Source: Actinomycetes bacterium
GTDB lineage: Bacteria; Actinomycetota; Acidimicrobiia; Acidimicrobiales; JAAEMS01
Reading direction: 5' to 3'
Length of the DNA stretch: 36,464 nucleotides
Assembly: GCA_024225275.1 (NCBI GenBank)
Contig: JAAEMS010000086.1
Coordinates: 1-36,464, forward strand
Shown: piece by piece, positions 1 to 8,014 of the stretch
How the letters are laid out: every line of letters starts with the position of its first letter
How positions within the stretch are numbered: the first letter of the stretch is position 1
Position numbers and translations under genes: made by a program
Notes under the pieces: generated by a model
Seen by the model: only the letters and a program-made list of their open reading frames with translations
What the model was told of the DNA's origin: nothing
Database searches by the model: none

Positions 1-25
1 CCCCGATACAAGGAGTATGGAAGAG

Positions 26-1183
26 ATGAACAAGCGCACCTGGTTGCGTCTGCTCGCAGCGCTCATGGCGTTCGCAATGCTGACCGCAGCCTGTTCGAGT
101 GACGGTGACGACAGCGACACCGTGGCTTCCGACGACGGAGAAGCAGACGGAGAAGCAGACGGAGAAGGAGACGGAACCGACTCCGGCGATGACGAAGACA
201 TCGAGATGGTTCAGGGTGGCGATCTCCTCGCCACCGTGCAGGCTCGCGGCACCGTGAACTGCGGTGTGTCACCGAACTCCATCGCCTTCAGCGAGGAGCA
301 GCCCGACGGTAGTCGCACCGGTTTCGACGCCGACTACTGCCGAGTCATTGCCGCCGCCGTGTTCGGCGACGCCGAAGCAGTCGAGTTCTTCCCCCTCACC
401 GCGGCGGAACGTTTCACCGCAGTGCAGACCGGCGAGGTCGACCTGCTCCAGCGCAACACCACCTTCACCCAGAGCCGCGACAGCGACCTCGGTATGGACT
501 TCGGACCCACCACGTACTACGACGGCCAGCAGCTGATGGGCCGGGCCAGCGATGGCTTCGACAGCAGCAGTGGCGTAGGCGACATCGACGGTTCGATCGT
601 CTGCACCAACGCCGGCACCACGACCGAGAAGAACATTGCCGACGCGGCTGATGCCGCCGGGGTGAGTATCACCGTGCAAACCTTCGAGGACTTCGATCAG
701 GTGACGGCCGCGTTCATCGATGGTGGTTGCGACCTCGCCACCACCGACGGTTCCGGCCTGGTGGGCCGCAAGGCCGAGCAGCAGCCCGACGGTGAGGAGT
801 GGGTCATCTTCCCCGCGGCCCCCATCTCCAAGGAGCCCCTCGGCCCGACCTATGGGCAGAACGATTCCCAGTGGGCCGACGTGATCAACTGGGCGACCTA
901 CGCCACCTTCATCGCCGATGAGTTCGGAGTCACCTCCGCCAACGTCGACGACATGAAGGCCAACCCCCCGACGCCCGAGATTGGTCGCCTCCTGGGCGGC
1001 GAGGGCGAGGTCCAGAGCCTCATGGGTCTCGACGCCGATGCCTTCTACAACGTCATCAAGCTCGTCGGCAACTATGACGAGATCTACGAGGCCAACCTCG
1101 TTCCCGTGGGCCTGACCCGCGTCGGTTCGGCCAACGCTCAGTGGACCGACGGCGGGCTCATCTACGCCCCGCCGGCACGTTGA
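26..1183 (+). CDS. aapJ: Amino-acid ABC transporter substrate-binding lipoprotein (AapJ-like)
   Basis: Captures polar amino acids outside the membrane and delivers them to the two permeases downstream. The N-terminus is a lipoprotein signal with lipobox LTAAC, followed by an acidic linker of about 40 residues, then a family-3 solute-binding fold opening with 'LATVQARGTVNCGV' and 'GFDADYCR', typical of AapJ/BztA. Length (385 aa) is normal apart from the linker. I chose the ATG at 26 because AAGGAG at 10-15 sits 10 nt upstream; the in-frame ATG at 17 is only one base from that site. It is first in a four-gene operon with permease, permease and ATPase. Ligand specificity cannot be read from the sequence; general L-amino-acid uptake is inferred from the AapJQMP layout. 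Confidence 0.88.
   Translation: MNKRTWLRLLAALMAFAMLTAACSSDGDDSDTVASDDGEADGEADGEGDGTDSGDDEDIEMVQGGDLLATVQARGTVNCGVSPNSIAFSEEQPDGSRTGFDADYCRVIAAAVFGDAEAVEFFPLTAAERFTAVQTGEVDLLQRNTTFTQSRDSDLGMDFGPTTYYDGQQLMGRASDGFDSSSGVGDIDGSIVCTNAGTTTEKNIADAADAAGVSITVQTFEDFDQVTAAFIDGGCDLATTDGSGLVGRKAEQQPDGEEWVIFPAAPISKEPLGPTYGQNDSQWADVINWATYATFIADEFGVTSANVDDMKANPPTPEIGRLLGGEGEVQSLMGLDADAFYNVIKLVGNYDEIYEANLVPVGLTRVGSANAQWTDGGLIYAPPAR
134..169 (+). repeat. 12-bp tandem repeat coding the acidic linker of the binding protein
   Basis: Three head-to-tail copies of GACGGAGAAGCA (the third ends GGA) encode the EADGEADGEGDG stretch between lipid anchor and ligand-binding domain. The unit is a multiple of three, so copy-number change would alter linker length without shifting the frame. 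Confidence 0.8.
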
Positions 1184-1215
1184 TCAGCAACTGATCAGCA
1201 CTTCCTGACATCCCT

Positions 1216-1244
1216 GGGGGTCGGGGCCTCGTGTCCCGACCCCC
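1216..1244 (+). terminator. Strong intercistronic hairpin after the binding-protein gene
   Basis: A perfect 10-bp stem (GGGGGTCGGG at 1216-1225, CCCGACCCCC at 1235-1244) with a 9-nt loop lies between the binding-protein and first permease genes. No T-tract follows, so it is more likely an mRNA-stabilising or partial termination element than a full terminator. In binding-protein operons such hairpins commonly keep the first cistron more abundant; that role is inferred here. Confidence 0.6.
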
Positions 1245-1315
1245 AATGATGCACCTCTCGACCAGTCCGACGCCGGCGACCACCCGGCACGAGTCCACGA
1301 CCGCCGCGGAGCACC

Positions 1316-2845
1316 ATGGCCACCAGCACCATCGAAAACCCGTCCAGCACCCACACCCGCCCGCCCTTCTATCGCGACGTCATCATCGTCAAGTGGCTGG
1401 CCCAGGTTGCCGTACTCGCCGCCGTGGTCGCCGCCATGCTCTTCTTCGCCAACGAAGCAGGCACCAACCTGAAGGACAAGGGCATCGACACCGGGTTCGG
1501 GTTCATCAACCAGTCCGCCGGGTTCGACATCTCCGAAGGCATCGACACCAACCCAGCCACCGGGGGCCGGGCCCTGTGGGTCGGCATGGTCAACACCCTG
1601 CGCATCTCAGCCGCCGGTTTGATCACCGCCACCATCCTCGGCGTGCTCATCGGTATTGCCCGGTTGTCGAACAACTGGTTGGTCAACAAGATCTCCTCCA
1701 TCTATGTCGAGACCTTCCGGAACATCCCCCTGCTGGCCCAGATCATCGTCTGGTCGCTGGTCATCGGGAATCTGAGCGAGTTGGTGGTGGGAGCCGGGCC
1801 CATCGACGGCTGGTTCATCATCTCCCAGAAGGGGGTGTCGGTACCGCGTATTTTCCCCTGGGAAGGCTTCTACCAATGGCTGATATGGCTGGCCATCGGC
1901 GCGGCGGCCGCCGCCTACGTTCACCACCGCCGGATGCTCCTACGCGACGAGCAGGGCGGCGACACCCGACCCTTCCTGCTGGCCCTGGGAGCCTTCCTGC
2001 CGTTCGCCATCATCGGCTGGTTCGCCCACCCCGTGTTCTCCTGGGTCGGATCCATCTTCGCGGCAATCGCCAGCGTGTTCGACGCCCTCCCCGAAGCTCT
2101 CATCCAACTGATCCTCGCCTCAGTCATCATTGCCATCGCCGCCATCTGGATCCGCCGATTCCTGGGTTCCTTCGTCACTCCCGCCGGTCGGGCCAAGATG
2201 ACCGACGACGACATCTTCCGGGTCGTGTTCGCCGGGGCAATCGCCCTGGCCGTTGTCGTCCTCGTGGTCATCTGGCCGGGCTTGTCGAGCTGGATCGGCA
2301 ACAGCGGCCGGGATCTCTTCGAGGTTCTCGACAGTAAGTTCTCATCCGACCGCACCGGGGCTCCGCTCGATGCCACCAGACCCCAGGTCGTCGTTCCCGG
2401 CCGTTTCCCCCAGCTGGGGCCGACCGGCCTCAACATCACGCCGGCCTTCCTTGCCATCTTCGTTGGCGTGAGCATCTACACGGCTTCGTTCATCGCCGAG
2501 ATCGTGAGGGGCGGCATCCTGGCCGTGGACAAGGGCCAGACCGAGGCAGCCATGGCCCTTGGTCTGCGCCGGAGCCAGATGCTGCGACAGGTGATCCTGC
2601 CCCAGGCTTTCCGCATCATCTTGCCGCCAATGGGCAACCAATACCTGAATCTGGTCAAGAACACGTCCCTCGGGCTGGCCGTGGCCTACGCCGACGTGGT
2701 GAACACCGGCAGCACCCTGATCAACCAGTCGGGCAAGGCGCTCCAGGTCATTCTCATCTGGATGCTGTTCTACTTGTCGTGCTCGTTGACCATCTCGGTG
2801 ATCGTGAACGCCTTCAATAACCGCATGCGGATCATGGAGCGCTGA
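1316..2845 (+). CDS. aapQ: Amino-acid ABC transporter permease (AapQ-like)
   Basis: Inner-membrane half of a polar amino-acid importer. The C-terminal third carries the HisM/AapQ permease domain with the EAA loop near residues 405-425 (GQTEAAMALGL... ILPQAFRIILPP) that docks on the ATPase. At 509 aa it is about 100 residues longer than the usual AapQ; the extra length is periplasmic or linker sequence and added membrane helices between the first helices and the core. The ATG at 1316 starts a soluble, Ser/Thr-rich N-terminus. Only one base separates its stop (2843-2845) from the ATG of the second permease, which implies translational coupling. Confidence 0.87.
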   Translation: MATSTIENPSSTHTRPPFYRDVIIVKWLAQVAVLAAVVAAMLFFANEAGTNLKDKGIDTGFGFINQSAGFDISEGIDTNPATGGRALWVGMVNTLRISAAGLITATILGVLIGIARLSNNWLVNKISSIYVETFRNIPLLAQIIVWSLVIGNLSELVVGAGPIDGWFIISQKGVSVPRIFPWEGFYQWLIWLAIGAAAAAYVHHRRMLLRDEQGGDTRPFLLALGAFLPFAIIGWFAHPVFSWVGSIFAAIASVFDALPEALIQLILASVIIAIAAIWIRRFLGSFVTPAGRAKMTDDDIFRVVFAGAIALAVVVLVVIWPGLSSWIGNSGRDLFEVLDSKFSSDRTGAPLDATRPQVVVPGRFPQLGPTGLNITPAFLAIFVGVSIYTASFIAEIVRGGILAVDKGQTEAAMALGLRRSQMLRQVILPQAFRIILPPMGNQYLNLVKNTSLGLAVAYADVVNTGSTLINQSGKALQVILIWMLFYLSCSLTISVIVNAFNNRMRIMER

Positions 2846-2846
2846 G

Positions 2847-4688
2847 ATGAGCGAAGTCGAAAACGTCGAAGCCCAACCGAACCTCGCCCCGGCTTCGGCC
2901 CAGGTGAGCGAGAAGCCACCCCACAACCCGGCCACCAATCCGGTCGACTGGGTGCGGGCCAACCTGTTTCCCAATGTACAGAACAGTGTGCTCACCGTCC
3001 TGATGGGTGCGCTCATCGTCAAGGTCCTCCAGGTCCTGATGAACTTCTCGTTCAGCGAAGAGCGAACCTGGGCTGCGGTCTGGACCAATATCCGATTCCT
3101 GTTCACCCAGGCCTACCCATCCGACCAGTACATCCGCATGTGGGTGTCGGTCGGCATCGTGTTCGTGCTGGTCGGGCTGAGTCTTGCCGTGTGGCGGGCC
3201 GGCGAGCCGGTCCTGCGCCGCGACATCGCCCGCACGGTCATGGGGGCGGCGGCGTTCCTGGCCCTAGCGGTGCTGGTCGGGCCCTTCGCCATGAGCACCC
3301 GTATCAGCTGGTGGGTGGGACTAGCGGTTCTGGCCGGCCTCGGCTACGCCCTGTGGCGAACCAGCGGTCCCCTGTCCAGCGTGCCCTCGACCACGATCTG
3401 GGCGACGGTGATAGTCCTCATCATCGCCTTACTCTGGTTCTACCCCTTCGGCCACTACTCCTTCGTCGATGGAGCAGTGGTCGAACCCCAGTCGGGCACA
3501 GTCGCCCGAAGCACCCAGCTCCCCTGGACGGTCATGCTCATGCTCGGGGTGGGAAGCTACTGGTTGGGCGTCCTGCTCCGCGACCGCTTGCCCATGGGGT
3601 TCCAGAAACCGGCTCTGGTGTTGTTGTGGCTGAACACGCTGCCCTTCACCTTCCTGGTCATCCTGCGTGATCCCACCTTCGACTTCGGCTACGTGATCAG
3701 AGTGGACATCCCCATGTTCCTCCTCTTCGCCGCCGGGGGCGGGGCGGCGATCTGGTTCATCTCCAAGCCGGGGCGCAGTGCCATCGGCCGGGCGGCGGCG
3801 GCCCTACTGCTGGTGGTGGCGGCCAGCTCGTGGATGGTCTCGCTCTTCTTCAGCGTTTCCATGCTCCAGAAATTCCGGCTCTCGCTCCTCCTGTTGGCCC
3901 TGTTCGCCATTGCGGCACCAACCTTCGCCGGCGACAAGAGCAGTCGGCGCACCTACCTATTCGCCTGGATCGGGGCCATCGCCCTGCTCCAGTACTACGT
4001 AACGGTCACCAACACCCCCTCGACCCTGGCCAGTGTCCAGACCGCGTTCTTCACCGGCGGGTTCGCGATCACCGTCCTGATGTCGATAGGCAGCCTGTTG
4101 CTGTCGTTCCCGATCGGGGTCACCATGGCCCTGGCCCGCACTTCGAAGATGCCCATCTTCCGGGTGCTGGCCACCGGGTACATCGAGCTGATTCGTGGGG
4201 TGCCGCTCATCACGGTGCTGTTCTTCTTCGACAGTATGATGCCCCTGTTCCTTCCCGTGAACATGAGGCCGGCCAAGATCATGGTCGCCTTGCTCGCCTT
4301 CTCCTTGTTCGGCGGTGCCTACATGGCCGAGAACATCCGAGGGGGTCTCCAGTCGGTGCGCAAGGGGCAGTACGAAGCGGCCGAAGCCCTGGGTATGACC
4401 ACGGCCCAGACCACCGCCTTCATCGTGTTGCCTCAGGCCCTGCGCAATGTCATCCCTCCCCTGGTGGGCCAAGCCATCGCCACCTTCAAAGAGACATCAC
4501 TACTGATCTTCATCGGCATCTCCGACTTCCTTCTCATCGCCCGCACGGCGATCCCCAACCAGACCGCCTTCCTGGGAGTCCGCGAAGAGGGTCTCCTCTT
4601 CGTCTGTGCCGTCTACTGGGTCTTCACCTACAGCATGTCCCGCAGCAGCCGGCGGCTCGAGCGCAAGCTCGGCGTCGGCGACCGTTGA
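2847..4688 (+). CDS. aapM: Amino-acid ABC transporter permease (AapM-like), enlarged
   Basis: Second permease of the AapJQMP-type importer. The transport core lies after about residue 400, with the EAA loop near 507-530 (YEAAEALGMTTAQ... LPQALRNVIPPL). AapM proteins are normally about 380-400 aa; this one is 613 aa. The excess is a cytoplasmic N-terminus of about 45 residues and a run of roughly eight hydrophobic segments between residues 50 and 390 that are not needed for the core fold. It forms a heterodimer with the upstream permease. The reading frame is clean and codon use matches its neighbours, so the extra length looks native and not a frameshift fusion. Confidence 0.85.
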   Translation: MSEVENVEAQPNLAPASAQVSEKPPHNPATNPVDWVRANLFPNVQNSVLTVLMGALIVKVLQVLMNFSFSEERTWAAVWTNIRFLFTQAYPSDQYIRMWVSVGIVFVLVGLSLAVWRAGEPVLRRDIARTVMGAAAFLALAVLVGPFAMSTRISWWVGLAVLAGLGYALWRTSGPLSSVPSTTIWATVIVLIIALLWFYPFGHYSFVDGAVVEPQSGTVARSTQLPWTVMLMLGVGSYWLGVLLRDRLPMGFQKPALVLLWLNTLPFTFLVILRDPTFDFGYVIRVDIPMFLLFAAGGGAAIWFISKPGRSAIGRAAAALLLVVAASSWMVSLFFSVSMLQKFRLSLLLLALFAIAAPTFAGDKSSRRTYLFAWIGAIALLQYYVTVTNTPSTLASVQTAFFTGGFAITVLMSIGSLLLSFPIGVTMALARTSKMPIFRVLATGYIELIRGVPLITVLFFFDSMMPLFLPVNMRPAKIMVALLAFSLFGGAYMAENIRGGLQSVRKGQYEAAEALGMTTAQTTAFIVLPQALRNVIPPLVGQAIATFKETSLLIFIGISDFLLIARTAIPNQTAFLGVREEGLLFVCAVYWVFTYSMSRSSRRLERKLGVGDR

Positions 4689-4709
4689 TCACCCCAGGAG
4701 AGAACACCG

Positions 4710-5462
4710 ATGGCAACTGATCTCACCGGAAAACCCAACCTCATCGAGTGCGAGGGTGTCAAGAAGTGGTTCGGCGACTTCCAGGCCCTGCGCGGCATAA
4801 CCGCGTCGGTGCGCGAGCAGGAAGTGGTGGTGGTGCTGGGCCCGTCGGGTTCGGGCAAGTCGACCTGGATCCGCTGCATCAACCGGCTCGAACACCACCA
4901 GGAGGGCCGGATCGTCATCGACGGGATCGAGCTTACCAACGACACCCGAAACATCGAGAAGATCCGCAGCGAGGTGGGCATGGTGTTCCAGCAGTTCAAC
5001 CTGTTCCCCCATCTCAGCGTCCGCGACAACATCACCCTGGCCCCGATCTGGGTGAAGAAGCTGGCGAAGGTGGACGCCGACAAGTTGGCCATGGATCTCC
5101 TCGAGCGGGTCGGTATCCCCGAACAGGCCGACAAGTTCCCCGGTCAGCTCTCGGGCGGTCAGCAGCAGAGGGTGGCCATCGCCCGGTCCCTGGCCATGGA
5201 ACCCCGGATCATGCTCTTCGACGAGCCCACCTCGGCCCTCGACCCGGAGATGATCAAGGAAGTCCTCGACGTCATGAAGGAGCTGGCCCTGTCGGGTATG
5301 ACCATGATGGTCGTGACCCACGAGATGGGATTTGCCCGCGAGGTCGCCGACCGCATCATCTTCATGGAAGACGGCGAGATCGTCGAGGAGGGCACCCCCG
5401 AGCACTTCTTCACCAGCCCTGCTGAAGATCGCACCAAGCTGTTCCTCAGCCAGATCCTCTAG
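4710..5462 (+). CDS. aapP: Amino-acid ABC transporter ATP-binding protein (AapP/GlnQ-like)
   Basis: Cytoplasmic ATPase that powers the importer encoded just upstream. All nucleotide-binding motifs are present: Walker [10 protein letters not shown] (near 47-55), Q-loop FQQFNLFPH, signature LSGGQQQR, Walker [12 protein letters not shown], and the switch histidine in [10 protein letters not shown]. The 250-aa length is standard for the polar-amino-acid class. It starts 21 nt after the permease stop, with GGAGAG about 8 nt upstream of the ATG, and is the last gene of the operon. Confidence 0.93.
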   Translation: MATDLTGKPNLIECEGVKKWFGDFQALRGITASVREQEVVVVLGPSGSGKSTWIRCINRLEHHQEGRIVIDGIELTNDTRNIEKIRSEVGMVFQQFNLFPHLSVRDNITLAPIWVKKLAKVDADKLAMDLLERVGIPEQADKFPGQLSGGQQQRVAIARSLAMEPRIMLFDEPTSALDPEMIKEVLDVMKELALSGMTMMVVTHEMGFAREVADRIIFMEDGEIVEEGTPEHFFTSPAEDRTKLFLSQIL

Positions 5463-5498
5463 CCCTGGCGGGGCCGGTCCACCGGTGAGCGGCTCCTG

Positions 5499-5536
5499 GG
5501 GGTCTGACCCCTATTTGCGATCAGGGGTCTGACCCC
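5499..5536. repeat. Two near-palindromes GGGGTCTGACCCC, 25 bp apart
   Basis: Copies at 5499-5511 and 5524-5536 each have perfect GGGGTC/GACCCC arms around one T, separated by ATTTGCGA-type sequence. They lie between the ATPase stop and the cytochrome c start. Motifs of this form resemble REP-like palindromes found in many GC-rich genomes. They could also serve as a terminator for the importer operon or as a tandem operator for the next gene. Confidence 0.7.
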
Positions 5537-5550
5537 TCCACGATGAGGGC

Positions 5551-5925
5551 ATGAGGCGATGCTTTGTGTCTGTTGTTCTGCTCACCGGCCTGGTCATGGC
5601 CGCCTGTGGTGGGGGCGATGATCCTCCCGAGCTCTCACCCGCGGGCGAGGAGGGTCGCCAGATTGCGGCCGACAACAGCTGTGGGGCCTGCCACGGCAAC
5701 AACGGCCAAGGAGCGTCGGGACCAGCCTGGATCGGGCTGCTGGGGTCCGAACGCGAGCTCACCGACGGCACGGTCCTGACGGCCGACCGCGACTACATCG
5801 TGCGGTCCATCCTGAACCCGAGCAGCGAGGTGGTCGGCGGGTTCGTCATCCGGATGCCCGAGAACACCCTGACCGACGATGAGGCCCGGCTGGTCGCAAC
5901 CTACATCGAGGAACTGGCCGGGTAG
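5551..5925 (+). CDS. Lipoprotein c-type cytochrome
   Basis: Small membrane-anchored electron carrier. The signal peptide ends in a lipobox (LVMAAC, Cys19). One heme c site CGACH occupies residues 44-48, and the distal ligand is probably Met102 in VIRMPEN. The C-terminal half (ADRDYIVRSILNPSSEVV... PENTLTDDEARLVATYI) closely follows the cytochrome c domain fused to the C-terminus of many COX2 proteins, so it probably exchanges electrons with a terminal oxidase. It precedes a Sco1/cupredoxin operon concerned with oxidase copper-centre assembly. The start is ATG 5551; no strong Shine-Dalgarno is visible. Confidence 0.85.
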   Translation: MRRCFVSVVLLTGLVMAACGGGDDPPELSPAGEEGRQIAADNSCGACHGNNGQGASGPAWIGLLGSERELTDGTVLTADRDYIVRSILNPSSEVVGGFVIRMPENTLTDDEARLVATYIEELAG

Positions 5926-5979
5926 GGATGACCCACCCACCACAGTTCGGATGGCCGAGTAGACCAGACTGGAATCGTC

Positions 5980-6008
5980 GGGAACCAGATCCGCCGGCCC
6001 GACGACCT
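5980..6008 (+). promoter_or_regulatory. Predicted ECF sigma promoter, site 1 (Sco1 operon)
   Basis: GGGAACCAG-N13-ACGACCT. The -35-like GGAACC and -10-like CGACC are 16 nt apart, a classic ECF geometry. The same 29-nt element recurs at 9262-9290 (+) and 8618-8646 (-) with identical spacing. Its last T is 8 nt before the Sco1 GTG, so transcription should start at or next to the start codon. Confidence 0.75.
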
Positions 6009-6015
6009 ATGAGTT

Positions 6016-6630
6016 GTGGATCTCTCGTTGAAGCGCGCCCTCATACCAGTCCTCATCGCGCTGGCCCTGGTGGCGAGCGCCTGCGGGAGCGACGACCCCG
6101 AGCCCGCCGTCCTGGCCGGTATCCAACGGATTCCCCTACCCGACGTGGGCGAGCTGGCCCTGCCCACCACGACTGGCACCGACCTGGCCATGCAGGCCGA
6201 CGAGGATGGCCTCCTGCTCGTATACTTCGGCTACACCTCCTGCCCGGACGTCTGCCCCACAACCATGTCCGACATCCGCATGGCCCTCCGAGAGCTGGGT
6301 GACGACGCTGAGCGCATCAGCGTGGCCATGGCCACCATTGACCCCAACCGCGACACCGACGACATCCTGGACGGGTACGTGAAGGCGTTCGTTGACGACG
6401 GCATCGCCCTGCGCACCGAAGATGACTCACTCCTGCGAGCCTCAGCCGACGTGTTCGGGGTGACCTATTCGGTGGCCGAGAGCGAAGAGGGCGAGATCGA
6501 AGTGACTCACAGCGGATTCCTCTACGCCGTCGACGACCAGGGCCTGCTCCAGGTCACCTGGCCGTTCGGCACCCCAGCTGACGACATCCTCTCGGACCTC
6601 GAGATCCTCCTCGACCAGGAGACCACATGA
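6016..6630 (+). CDS. Sco1/SenC family copper metallochaperone, lipoprotein
   Basis: Thioredoxin-fold protein that delivers copper to, or reduces, the CuA centre of cytochrome oxidase on the outer membrane face. The lipobox is around residue 23 (VASAC). The copper ligands are the pair in TSCPDVCP (Cys76, Cys80) and His165 in VTHSGFLY. Length (204 aa) is normal. The GTG at 6016 lacks a ribosome-binding site but lies exactly where an ECF-promoter transcript should begin, so leaderless translation is likely; TTG 6028 is an alternative. Its stop overlaps the next ATG (ATGA), making one operon with the cupredoxin and the membrane protein. Confidence 0.92.
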   Translation: MDLSLKRALIPVLIALALVASACGSDDPEPAVLAGIQRIPLPDVGELALPTTTGTDLAMQADEDGLLLVYFGYTSCPDVCPTTMSDIRMALRELGDDAERISVAMATIDPNRDTDDILDGYVKAFVDDGIALRTEDDSLLRASADVFGVTYSVAESEEGEIEVTHSGFLYAVDDQGLLQVTWPFGTPADDILSDLEILLDQETT

Positions 6631-7025
6631 CCTCCCCCCACCGCCCCCGTAGGCTGCTGGCCATCGGCCTGGCCGTCGCCCTGACCCTGGCCGCCTGCGG
6701 GAGCAGCGACGACACCACCAGCGATGGAGTTCTCCAACTCCAGTTCGCCGCCGAGGGCGAAGCGGATTTCGCCTACATCATCCCGGCGGGGGCCGGCGAA
6801 GCCCTCGACGCGGGCACACCGCTCGAAATCCTGCCCGCCGAGCTCGACGCCGAGGTCGGCCAGATCATCGAGATCGTCAACGAGGACGACCGGGGCCACA
6901 CCGTCGGCCCGTTCTTCGTGGCGGGTGGCGAGACCCTGCGCCAGCGGTTCTCCTCCCCCGGCGAGTACATAGGGGTTTGCACGGTCCACCCGAGCGGCCA
7001 GGTCGTCCTCACTGTGAGCGCGTGA
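6627..7025 (+). CDS. Cupredoxin-like lipoprotein
   Basis: Predicted extracytoplasmic type-1 copper protein of 132 aa. The lipobox LAAC is at Cys24. The cupredoxin signature has His91 (RGHTVGPF), Cys118 and His121 (GVCTVHPSGQ). The usual axial methionine after the second histidine is missing; Gln125 is the nearest candidate, as in stellacyanin-like sites. The ATG overlaps the Sco1 stop, and its own stop overlaps the next GTG, so the three genes are translationally coupled. Possible roles are copper relay to Sco1/CuA or electron transfer; the sequence does not separate these. Confidence 0.8.
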   Translation: MTSPHRPRRLLAIGLAVALTLAACGSSDDTTSDGVLQLQFAAEGEADFAYIIPAGAGEALDAGTPLEILPAELDAEVGQIIEIVNEDDRGHTVGPFFVAGGETLRQRFSSPGEYIGVCTVHPSGQVVLTVSA

Positions 7026-8014
7026 AGCGATTCGGCGCTCTTCTCGTCGCCACCGGGGTCGTATTCTCAGCGAACCCCGCGGCCGCTGATCCTGCCGGCC
7101 CCACCGATTACCAGTCCGAGATCGTCGACATCGAGCCCGCCACCACCGCCGTCGAGGCGTCGATGCTCGGAGGTGACTCGTTCTTGCTGCTCGAGGTCGA
7201 GCCCGGCACCGAGGTGCTCGTGCTGGGCTACGAAGCCGAGCCATACCTCCGCTTCCTCTCCGACGGCACCGTCGAGCAGAACCTCAACTCACCCTCGCAC
7301 TACCTGAACACTGACCGCTACGGCGAAGAGGACATACCCGAGTTCGCCGACGCTGACGCCGAGCCCAATTGGGACAAGGTCGACTCCGACGGCACCTGGG
7401 CCTGGCACGACCACCGCACCCACTGGATGCCCCGCTCCGACCCTCTGGGCTCCGAACGGGGCAACCAGGTCCTCGAGGCTGTCGTACCCCTGTTCGTCGA
7501 TGGGGTCGAAGTCGACATGACCGTGAGCTCGGTCTGGCAGGACGAGCCTTCGCGGCTTCCGATCCTTGTCGGGGCCCTCACCGGCGTGATCCTGGCGGTG
7601 CTGGCGGGCCTAGCGGTTGGTTCCGTGGCCCGGGGGGCACTGCTCGCCGCGGCCCTGGCCGTGATGGCGTTGGTGGTGGGGTTGGCCCAGAACTGGTCGC
7701 TACCCCCCGAGACCGGCCCGAGCCGGCTCAACTGGCTTCTCCCCCTCACCGGTCTGGTTCTGCTGGGGGCGGCCACGGCGTTGCGCAACCTCGACGGTCT
7801 GGTTCGGTGGGCGCTGGTGGCCGCCGGCAGCGCCGAACTCACCCTGTGGGGGTGGCTGCGACGTGATGGGCTGGGGGCGGCCATCCTGCCCACCGACCTT
7901 CCCTTCTGGATCGACCGGCTGGTCACGGCCCTGGCGTTGGCCGGGGGCGTGGGGCTCACTGGGGTGGCGGTCTACGCAGTGGCCCGGCCCCCGGCCCACC
8001 AAGCAGCTTCCTAG
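7022..8014 (+). CDS. Unknown membrane protein of the copper/Sco1 operon
   Basis: I do not recognise a named family. With the GTG at 7022 (GTGA overlap with the cupredoxin stop) the protein has 330 aa: a signal peptide (VKRFGALLVATGVVFSANPAAA), an exported domain of about 155 residues, then five predicted helices near 180-200, 203-222, 237-253, 261-278 and 299-321. The exported domain carries a metal-ligand-like cluster WAWHDHRTHWM (126-136) with three His and a Met. Co-translation with Sco1 and a cupredoxin suggests a role in copper handling or oxidase assembly. Its TAG stop shares the tetranucleotide CTAG (8011-8014) with the stop of the convergent PCuAC gene. Confidence 0.8.
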   Translation: MKRFGALLVATGVVFSANPAAADPAGPTDYQSEIVDIEPATTAVEASMLGGDSFLLLEVEPGTEVLVLGYEAEPYLRFLSDGTVEQNLNSPSHYLNTDRYGEEDIPEFADADAEPNWDKVDSDGTWAWHDHRTHWMPRSDPLGSERGNQVLEAVVPLFVDGVEVDMTVSSVWQDEPSRLPILVGALTGVILAVLAGLAVGSVARGALLAAALAVMALVVGLAQNWSLPPETGPSRLNWLLPLTGLVLLGAATALRNLDGLVRWALVAAGSAELTLWGWLRRDGLGAAILPTDLPFWIDRLVTALALAGGVGLTGVAVYAVARPPAHQAAS

